From Quisquiliibacterium transsilvanicum (GTDB lineage Bacteria; Pseudomonadota; Gammaproteobacteria; Burkholderiales; Burkholderiaceae_E), in assembly GCF_014202215.1 (NCBI RefSeq), contig NZ_JACHGB010000002.1, forward strand, positions 372,001 through 436,000: DNA of 64,000 nucleotides. The letters are read 5' to 3'. Numbering within the stretch: position 1 is the stretch's first letter; every line of letters starts with the position of its first letter. Of this stretch, positions 58,426 through 64,000 are shown piece after piece. Below the pieces are notes generated by a model. That model searched no databases and was not told the DNA's origin. It worked only from the letters and a program-made list of their open reading frames with translations. The position numbers and the translations under genes were made by a program.

Positions 58426-58998
58426 ATGAGCAAGAGATTGCGGGAGATCGAGCTCTCGTCGGAGCTGGTCTACGAAGGCGTGTTCCTGAAGCTGCGCCGC
58501 GACCAGGCGCGCATGCCCGACGGCGCGCAGCGCACCCGCGAGTACATCATGCATCCGGGCGCGGCGGCCATGGTGCCGCTGTTCGACGACGGACGCGTGC
58601 TGGTGGAGCGCCAGTTCCGCTACCCGCTGCGCGAGGTCTTCCTCGAGTTCCCGGCGGGCAAGCTGGATCCGGGCGAAACTCCGCTGCAGACCGCGCAGCG
58701 CGAGCTGGTCGAGGAAACCGGTTATCGCGCCGCCCAGTGGGCGCTGGTCACCCGCATCCACCCTGCGATCGGCTTTGCCGATGAAGCGCTCGACATCTTC
58801 CTGTGCCGCGGGCTCACCCATGTGGGGCGCGCGCTGGACCAGGACGAGTTCCTCGACCTTGAGGTGGTCACCCTGGGCTGGCTGGTGGACGAGCTGAGGG
58901 CTGGCAGGGTGTCCGACGTCAAGACGCAAATCGCTGTGTTCTGGCTGGAGAAGTTCGTGTCGGGGCAGTGGCCCTGGCCGGAGTTCCAGCCGGCCTGA
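58426..58998 (+). CDS. NUDIX hydrolase, ADP-ribose pyrophosphatase type
   Basis: A 190-residue NUDIX hydrolase. The Nudix box (about 81-103) reads GKLDPGETPLQTAQRELVEE followed by TGY, with all catalytic Glu residues. The pattern EFPAGKLDPGE with a downstream Pro-containing ARTRIHPAIG-like segment fits ADP-ribose pyrophosphatases. Its position after the NADH dehydrogenase operon is compatible with NAD-breakdown housekeeping. It follows nuoN closely and may be on the same transcript. Confidence 0.9.
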   Translation: MSKRLREIELSSELVYEGVFLKLRRDQARMPDGAQRTREYIMHPGAAAMVPLFDDGRVLVERQFRYPLREVFLEFPAGKLDPGETPLQTAQRELVEETGYRAAQWALVTRIHPAIGFADEALDIFLCRGLTHVGRALDQDEFLDLEVVTLGWLVDELRAGRVSDVKTQIAVFWLEKFVSGQWPWPEFQPA

Positions 58999-59019
58999 AG
59001 CTCAGGAGCTGAATCACCC

Positions 59020-60603
59020 ATGGAATACGAAAAGACCGTCCTCGAGCATTCCCGCCTGCGCGCGCGCGACCGGGCCGACAAGCCGGCCTTCATCACGCCG
59101 ACCCGCAGCTGGAGCTTCGCCGAGCTCGATGCGTTCAGCAACCGCATTGCCCAGGGCCTGCTCGCCATCGGCATCGGCCACGGCGATCGCGTCGCGATCC
59201 TGACCAAGCACACCACCGAATGCTTCGCGCTGATGCTCGGCGCGCAGAAGATCGGCGCCGTCTGCATGCCGGTCAACTGGCGGCTGGCCGCGCCGGAGGT
59301 CGAGTACGTGGTCGACCATGGCGAAGCGAAGCTGATGGTGGTCGACGCCGAGTTCCTGCAGTTCGTGGCGCCGCTGGCGCTGCCCAAGGTGAAGCTGCGG
59401 CTGCTGACCGACCGCGCCGTGGACGGCGGGCCCGTGCTGCTCGAGACCTGGGCCTCTGCGCACGAAGCCATCGACCCTGGCTACGACGGCCAGCGCGACG
59501 ACACCGCGCTGCAGCTGTACTCGTCCGGCACCACCGGGCTGCCCAAGGGGGTGGAGCTGTCGCATCGCTCGCTGGCCGCAGCCTTCGAGCGCACGGTGCC
59601 CGAGTGCATGGAGTACTCGGGCAATGACAGCGTGATGCTCAATGCGCTGCCCACTTTCCACATCGCCGGCATCGGCATGGCGCTGATCGCGTACATCGAC
59701 GGCGGCACGACGATCATGATGCCGGAGTTCGACCCGGCCAGAGTGCTCGACGCGATCGAGCAGCACCGGATCACGCACGCCTTCCTGGTGCCGGCGATGA
59801 TCCAGTTCATGCTGCAGGTGCCCGGCGCCGAGCGGCGCGACTACTCGTCGCTGCGCGCGATCGCCTACGGCGCCTCGCCGATCAGCGAGCGGGTGCTGGT
59901 CGACGCGCTGCGCACCCTCAAGTGCAACTTCATCCAGGTCTACGGCCTCACCGAGACCACCGGCGCCATCGCGGCGCTGCCGCCCGAGGACCACGTCCCC
60001 GAAGGCCCGAAGGCCTTCCTGCTGCGCTCCGCGGGCAAGGCGATCCGCGCGGTGGACATCGGCGTGTTCGACCCCGCGAGCGGCCAACGACTGCCGGACG
60101 ACCAGGTGGGGGAGATCTGGATCCGCTCGCCGCAGAACATGAAGGGCTACTGGCGCAACGACAAGGCCACCGCGGACGCCTTCGTCGACCTGGACGAGCG
60201 CGGCGTCGGCTGGTTCCGCTCCGGCGATGCGGGCTACATGCGCAACGGTTACGTCTTCATGCACGACCGCATCAAGGACATGATCATCTCCGGCGGCGAG
60301 AACATCTACCCGGCCGAGGTGGAGAACGTGCTGATGAAGCACCCGGACGTGGCCGACGGCGCGGTGATCGGCGTGCCGGACAGCACCTGGGGCGAAGCGG
60401 TGAAGGCGGTGGTGGTGCTGAAGCCGGGCGCCGAGACCACCGGCGCCGCGATCATCGCCTTCATGCGCGAGCGCATCGCTCACTACAAGTGCCCCAAGAG
60501 CGTGGACATCGTCCAGGAGATCCCGCGCAACCCCAGCGGCAAGATCCTCAAGCGCGTGCTTCGCGAGCCGTACTGGAAGGGGCGCGAGCGCAACGTGGCC
60601 TGA
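59020..60603 (+). CDS. AMP-dependent (long-chain) acyl-CoA synthetase
   Basis: A 527-residue ANL-superfamily ligase. The P-loop SSGTTGLPKG lies near residue 168, the A5 motif YGLTETTGAI near 308, the A8 region RDRIKDMI-like HDRIKDMIISGGENIYPAEV near 425, and the catalytic Lys in PSGKILKRVLRE near 507. It activates a fatty or aromatic acid to its CoA thioester; the chain length is not readable. It follows the NUDIX gene by 21 bases. Confidence 0.9.
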   Translation: MEYEKTVLEHSRLRARDRADKPAFITPTRSWSFAELDAFSNRIAQGLLAIGIGHGDRVAILTKHTTECFALMLGAQKIGAVCMPVNWRLAAPEVEYVVDHGEAKLMVVDAEFLQFVAPLALPKVKLRLLTDRAVDGGPVLLETWASAHEAIDPGYDGQRDDTALQLYSSGTTGLPKGVELSHRSLAAAFERTVPECMEYSGNDSVMLNALPTFHIAGIGMALIAYIDGGTTIMMPEFDPARVLDAIEQHRITHAFLVPAMIQFMLQVPGAERRDYSSLRAIAYGASPISERVLVDALRTLKCNFIQVYGLTETTGAIAALPPEDHVPEGPKAFLLRSAGKAIRAVDIGVFDPASGQRLPDDQVGEIWIRSPQNMKGYWRNDKATADAFVDLDERGVGWFRSGDAGYMRNGYVFMHDRIKDMIISGGENIYPAEVENVLMKHPDVADGAVIGVPDSTWGEAVKAVVVLKPGAETTGAAIIAFMRERIAHYKCPKSVDIVQEIPRNPSGKILKRVLREPYWKGRERNVA

Positions 60604-60628
60604 GCCGCTGCGCTATAGTGCGGCCCTC

Positions 60629-60716
60629 GGAAGCGTGGCAGAGTGGTCGATTGCACCGGTCTTGAAAACCGGCAACGGGCAACCGTTCGGGAGTTCGAAT
60701 CTCCCCGCTTCCGCCA
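60629..60716 (+). tRNA. tRNA-Ser (anticodon TGA)
   Basis: An 88-base class II tRNA. Acceptor arms GGAAGCG and CGCTTCC pair; the anticodon stem CCGGT/ACCGG encloses CTTGAAA with anticodon TGA. A long variable arm (CAACGGGCAACCGTT) and T-loop GTTCGAATC follow; CCA is encoded. TATAGT at 60614-60619 is a likely -10 element. Confidence 0.96.
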
Positions 60717-60734
60717 GCGTACCGTCACCAGCCC

Positions 60735-62129
60735 TCACAGCCAGTAGGCCCACAGCCGCGAGAACCGCTCCTTGATCCACAGGTCGATCGGGCGGCGACG
60801 CCAGTCCTCGCGGGTGATCGCCCGGGACGCGGCCAGGTCGGCGTCGAACATCGCCTGCATCTGCCGGCCGAAGTCCGCACCCAGCACCACCGCGTCCAGC
60901 TCGTAGTTGTGGAGGAAGCTGCGCCAGTCCAGGTTGGTCGACCCGACTGTGGACCATACGCCGTCGATCAGCGCGGTCTTGGCATGCAGGATCGCGCCCT
61001 GGCGTTCGTGGATTTTCACGCCGGCGCGCAGCAGCCGCGCGTAGTGGCTGCGGCCGGCGTGGAAGACCAGCCCCGAATCGGTCTGGCTGGGCAGGATCAG
61101 CGTCACCTCGACGCCTCGGCGAACGGCCGCCTCGAGCGCCTCGACCAGCTGGGGGTCGGGCACGAAATAGGCGTTGGTCAGCCGGATGCTGGTCTCCGCG
61201 CTGCCGATTGCCGAGATCAGCGTGGCGTAGAACTGGCTGTAGGCTTCGTCCGGAGAGCTGCCGATTGCGCGCACCACTTCGCGGCCGGCCGTCCGGGGCG
61301 GCGGGAAATAGTTGGCCTGGGGCAGGGGCGCTCCCTTCTGGCTGTCCCAGGCGGCGAAGAAGAGCCTCTGCAGCTCGGCCACCACCGGGCCCTCGAGCTG
61401 CAGGTGGGTGTCGCGCCATCGCGGCCCCAGGTCGCCGCGGGCGCGGGATCCCGGCCGGAAAGATCCGCCGGAGTAGACGCTGCTGATGTTGATGCCGCCC
61501 AGGAATGCGGTGCTCCCGTCGACGATCAGCAGCTTGCGATGGTCGCGCCGGTTGAGCTCCCATTCCTTGCGCGTCAGCGCCGGGTTCAGCGGGTTGAACT
61601 CCAGCACGGCGACGCCGTCGGCCTTCAGGCGGTCGAAGAACGCGGCCGGCGTGCCGACGGTGCCGGCGCTGTCGTGGATCAGGTTGACCTGGACCCCCTC
61701 GCGCCGCTTGGCCAGAAGGGCTTGTGCGAATCTCCGGCCGACCTCGTCATCCTCGAGGATGTAGGTCTCGAGGTTGACGTGGTCGCGCGCTGCGCCGATG
61801 GCGTCGATCATCGCCTGATAGGTGGCCGGGCCGTCCCGCAGCAGCTGCACGCGGTTGCCGGTGGTGAGCGGGCTGCCGGCGAAGGCCTCCTCGCGCGCGA
61901 GGTGGCGGTCGAAGAAATCGCTCGGCTGGCCGCCCCGCGCCAGGCGGTCGAGGACTGCCTTGCTCTGCGCTGCCGACAGCGGTCCGGCGGCGCTCCGCAG
62001 CGGCACCGCGGCCGCGCGTCCCTGCCTGGCGTCGGTGGCGATCACGGGCGGGCTGCTGCACCCCGCCAGCATCAGCACGGTCAGCGTCGCCCAGGCGGCG
62101 ATCAGGGCCGGCGTCGGCCAGCGTGTCAT
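60735..62129 (-). CDS. Phospholipase D-family lipoprotein, cardiolipin synthase-like
   Basis: A 464-residue lipoprotein with lipobox LMLAGC (Cys24). Two complete HKD motifs are present: HRKLLIVD (H197, K199, D204) and HAKTALID (H382, K384, D389), each in its PLD half. This is the layout of ClsB/ClsC-type cardiolipin synthases or related transphosphatidylases; the lipid anchor would put it at the periplasmic face. I choose the ATG at 62129 because GGAG lies six bases upstream; an ATG two codons earlier has no site. It converges on tRNA-Ser. Confidence 0.87.
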   Translation of the reverse strand: MTRWPTPALIAAWATLTVLMLAGCSSPPVIATDARQGRAAAVPLRSAAGPLSAAQSKAVLDRLARGGQPSDFFDRHLAREEAFAGSPLTTGNRVQLLRDGPATYQAMIDAIGAARDHVNLETYILEDDEVGRRFAQALLAKRREGVQVNLIHDSAGTVGTPAAFFDRLKADGVAVLEFNPLNPALTRKEWELNRRDHRKLLIVDGSTAFLGGINISSVYSGGSFRPGSRARGDLGPRWRDTHLQLEGPVVAELQRLFFAAWDSQKGAPLPQANYFPPPRTAGREVVRAIGSSPDEAYSQFYATLISAIGSAETSIRLTNAYFVPDPQLVEALEAAVRRGVEVTLILPSQTDSGLVFHAGRSHYARLLRAGVKIHERQGAILHAKTALIDGVWSTVGSTNLDWRSFLHNYELDAVVLGADFGRQMQAMFDADLAASRAITREDWRRRPIDLWIKERFSRLWAYWL

Positions 62130-62135
62130 GGGCAT

Positions 62136-62139
62136 CTCC
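62136..62139 (-). promoter_or_regulatory. Ribosome binding site fixing the PLD lipoprotein start
   Basis: GGAG on the minus strand stands six bases before the ATG at 62129 and directly abuts the ATG at 62135, which rules the latter out as the preferred start. Confidence 0.5.
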
Positions 62140-62190
62140 GGGCGCAGGATGGGGAGCGGACACTCTAAGCCAGGGGTCCTGCGCGCGGCA

Positions 62191-62228
62191 ACCCGCGGCA
62201 ATCGCGCACGGAAACCCGCGGCAATCGC
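62191..62228. repeat. 15-bp direct repeat upstream of the PLD lipoprotein gene
   Basis: ACCCGCGGCAATCGC occurs at 62191-62205 and again at 62214-62228, a 23-base spacing, about two helical turns. It lies 60-100 bases before the PLD gene, in the position for a dimeric regulator. It could also be a chance duplication. Confidence 0.6.
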
Positions 62229-62368
62229 CACGGCATCCGTTGGCTATGTTCGCCAGCGCACAGACCATCGCCCCGATGTCGCCGACCCTGTGTTTTTGGC
62301 AGGCGCCGGCGTGGCGATGCCGAGCCGTATCACCCGGAACCGGTGACCATGAATATGGAAGGGGCGTG

Positions 62369-62590
62369 ATGAATGCCATCAAGACGGCCGCACTGGCCCT
62401 GATCGCCGCCGGCGTGCTGGCCCTGGTCTACGGCGGCTTCAGCTATACGCGCGAGACCAGCCGCGCAAAGCTGGGGCCGATCGAGTTGTCCGTGAAGGAC
62501 ACCCGGACGGTGAACATACCGGTCTGGGCTGGCGGCAGCGCGCTGGTGGTCGGTGTGCTGCTGCTTGTCTTCGGCGGCCGCAAGGCTTGA
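62369..62590 (+). CDS. DUF3185-family small membrane protein
   Basis: A 73-residue protein with two helices, LALIAAGVLALVYGGFSY near the N-terminus and GSALVVGVLLLVFGGRK at the C-terminus, and a short polar loop (LGPIELSVKDTRTVN) between. This is the DUF3185 layout; its function is unknown. The ATG at 62369 fits the family length. GGAAGGGG stands upstream. Confidence 0.82.
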   Translation: MNAIKTAALALIAAGVLALVYGGFSYTRETSRAKLGPIELSVKDTRTVNIPVWAGGSALVVGVLLLVFGGRKA

Positions 62591-62621
62591 CCCGCGTGGG
62601 GCGGGCCGCGCGACCGACGCA

Positions 62622-62662
62622 GGCGCGGCGGGCGCGGCGGGCGCGGCGGGCGCGGCGGGCGC
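62622..62662 (+). repeat. 9-bp tandem repeat, about 4.5 copies
   Basis: GGCGCGGCG is repeated four times exactly from 62622 to 62657, with a partial fifth copy. It fills most of the gap between the DUF3185 gene and the small KaiC-linked gene, just before the latter's start. Slippage here could change the spacing to the promoter or ribosome site. Confidence 0.85.
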
Positions 62663-62672
62663 AGGGTATACC

Positions 62673-63140
62673 ATGGTGACCTCCGAATCCCACGTTCAGC
62701 GCTCCATGCCACTGGATAGCCAACAAGGTAACCGGTGGCCCGAGCTGCTGGCCAGCCGACTGCGCTCCGACGCCGGCATCGATGAGGTGGTCGCCGCGAT
62801 CATGGCCATCTGGCTCGAGAGCGCGGCCGCCCTCGACCCGATCATTGGTGAACGTGGCGTGGCCGCGCTGCTCAATCGCAGCCTGAAGCTCGTCTCGGCC
62901 AGTCATCCCTGGCTGGCTGCTGGACGTGGCGGTGCGCTGGACGCGGTCGATCCGGCGGCGCTCGAGGCAGCGCTGCTCCTGCGTCCGTCGGCCGAAGCTG
63001 CCGACGGTGGGGCAGCCTTGTTCCAGGCTTTTCGCGATCTGCTCGTCAGCCTGGTCGGCACTGCGCTGACGACCCGGCTCCTCCATTCCGTCTGGACTCC
63101 ATCCACGGGCGACACGCCTGCGCAGGATCTCTTGCCATGA
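62673..63140 (+). CDS. Small unknown protein coupled to the KaiC-like ATPase
   Basis: A 155-residue soluble protein that I do not recognise. It is rich in Ala and Leu and mostly helical by composition (VVAAIMAIWLESAAALDPII, GVAALLNRSLKLVSASHPWL), with no signal peptide and no membrane helix. The ATG at 62673 is taken because it follows the tandem repeat; an ATG at 62706 is also possible, and neither has a strong ribosome site. The stop overlaps the start of the KaiC-like gene (ATGA), so it is likely a functional partner or regulator of that ATPase. Confidence 0.6.
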   Translation: MVTSESHVQRSMPLDSQQGNRWPELLASRLRSDAGIDEVVAAIMAIWLESAAALDPIIGERGVAALLNRSLKLVSASHPWLAAGRGGALDAVDPAALEAALLLRPSAEAADGGAALFQAFRDLLVSLVGTALTTRLLHSVWTPSTGDTPAQDLLP

Positions 63141-64000
63141 CCACCAAAGCGACCATCAACCGACTGGCTACCCGCGTGCCGGGCCTGGACGAGGTGCTCG
63201 GCGGCGGGCTGCCGGAATTCTCGTTCAACCTCATCGCCGGCCAGCCCGGGAGCGGCAAGACGACACTGGCGCACCAGATCATGTTCGCGCTGGCCACGCC
63301 CGAGCGCCCGGCGATCTACTTCACCGTGCTGGGCGAGCCGCCGCTGAAGATGCTGCGCTACCAGCAGCAGTTCGATTTCTTCGACAGCGAGGCCATCGGC
63401 AGCAGCGTGCGCTTCGTCAGCCTTTCCGACGACGCCATGAGCGGCGACCTGGAGCGGGTGCTGGCGCGCATCGTCGAGGAGGTCAGCGCCCACGATCCGG
63501 GGCTGATCTTCGTCGATTCGTTCCGCTCGGTGGTGTTCGCCAGCGAGCACGCGGGCAGCCCGAAGATCAGCCTGCAGCTCTTCGTGCAGCAGCTTGGCAT
63601 GCTGATGACCAGCTGGCAGGCGACCACCTTCCTGATCGGCGAATACTTCAACGAGAACGACGCCAACCCGGTGTTCACGGTGGCCGACGGCCTGATCTGG
63701 CTGCGCCAGAGCGTGCAGCGCAACTCCATGGTCCGCAAGATCGAGATCATGAAGATGCGCGGCCAGCCCAGCCTGCCGGGCCTGCATACCTTCCGGATCG
63801 ACGGCAGCGGCGTGCGCGTGTTCGCGCCGGCGCAGCATCTCGCCGCCGGCGCCGCCGGGCCGGCCCCGGCCTCGCTGGGCAGCCGGGCGCTGACAGGCGT
63901 GCCGGAGCTCGACGAAATGCTCGGCGGCGGCCTGCCGCGCGGTTATTCGCTGCTGGTGGCCGGGCCGTCGGGGTCCGGCAAGAGCGTGCTCGCGGCTTCT
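63137..64000 (+). CDS. KaiC-like double RecA-fold ATPase, cut by the window edge
   Basis: At least 288 residues in a KaiC/RadA-type family. The first domain starts TRVPGLDEVLGGGLPEF with Walker A GQPGSGKTT at about 35-43 and Walker B LIFVDSFRSVVF. A second domain begins near residue 254 (TGVPELDEMLGGGLPRGYS) with Walker A GPSGSGKS at about 276. Two tandem domains are the KaiC plan. Such proteins outside cyanobacteria usually act in signalling or stress response rather than clocks. The 3' end lies outside the window. Confidence 0.88.
   Translation, partial: MTTKATINRLATRVPGLDEVLGGGLPEFSFNLIAGQPGSGKTTLAHQIMFALATPERPAIYFTVLGEPPLKMLRYQQQFDFFDSEAIGSSVRFVSLSDDAMSGDLERVLARIVEEVSAHDPGLIFVDSFRSVVFASEHAGSPKISLQLFVQQLGMLMTSWQATTFLIGEYFNENDANPVFTVADGLIWLRQSVQRNSMVRKIEIMKMRGQPSLPGLHTFRIDGSGVRVFAPAQHLAAGAAGPAPASLGSRALTGVPELDEMLGGGLPRGYSLLVAGPSGSGKSVLAAS

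Noticed and set aside
62622-62662. Short repeats considered as a CRISPR array
   Set aside because: The 9-bp units are contiguous with no spacers; no CRISPR array or cas gene is present in the window.

Overview
The window reads as a chromosomal segment of a high-GC betaproteobacterium, most likely of the order Burkholderiales. This rests on gene order rather than a database search. The supporting blocks are secG, then tRNA-Leu(GAG), then a complete 14-gene nuo operon followed by a NUDIX gene; ilvB-ilvH-ilvC followed by pssA; an ECF sigma factor with DUF3619, DUF3106 and RDD genes; and a Tad locus of the betaproteobacterial layout. Coding density is high. Many genes overlap by four bases (ATGA) and several start with GTG or TTG. 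Because GC is high, most long open frames opposite real genes are shadows.

Layout. 1-4648: AMP nucleosidase (cut by the window edge) coupled to a PmtA/KsgA-like methyltransferase, then clpB behind a good sigma-32-type heat-shock promoter. 4667-10414: envelope and lipid genes, with two related methyltransferase + family 2 glycosyltransferase pairs, a GtrA-type membrane protein, and a four-gene operon (PAP2 phosphatase, Aur1-like PAP2 transferase, methyltransferase, glycosyltransferase). 10747-13329: a six-TM hybrid histidine kinase facing a NarL-type response regulator. 13571-17305: an Ig-like lipoprotein and a polytopic membrane protein. 17426-30789: a complete Tad/Flp pilus operon on the minus strand, with two Flp pilins at its head and a TPR lipoprotein with a LytR_C-like domain at its end. 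31370-36149: an Orn/Lys/Arg decarboxylase and the ECF sigma operon. 36219-39821: ilvBHC with a strong promoter and a structured leader. 39998-40321: a PIN-domain (VapC-like) remnant. 40470-43470: a 2OG-Fe(II) oxygenase overlapping pssA, then tpiA and secG. 43572-58363: tRNA-Leu and nuoA-N (complex I). 58426-60716: NUDIX hydrolase, acyl-CoA synthetase-like enzyme, tRNA-Ser(UGA). 60735-64000: a phospholipase D-type lipoprotein, a DUF3185 membrane protein, and a small unknown protein coupled to a double-domain KaiC-like ATPase that runs off the right edge.

How the genes work together. The nuo genes encode a full proton-pumping NADH:quinone oxidoreductase. ilvBHC encode the first two steps common to valine and isoleucine synthesis. 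The Tad genes encode pilin, prepilin peptidase, secretin, export ATPase, inner-membrane platform and pseudopilins. The best candidates for something little described are the tightly coupled four-gene lipid operon at 6999-10414 with a perfect 14-bp inverted repeat in its divergent promoter region, the structured leader RNA of ilvB, the oxygenase locked to pssA, and the small unknown protein coupled to the KaiC-like ATPase.
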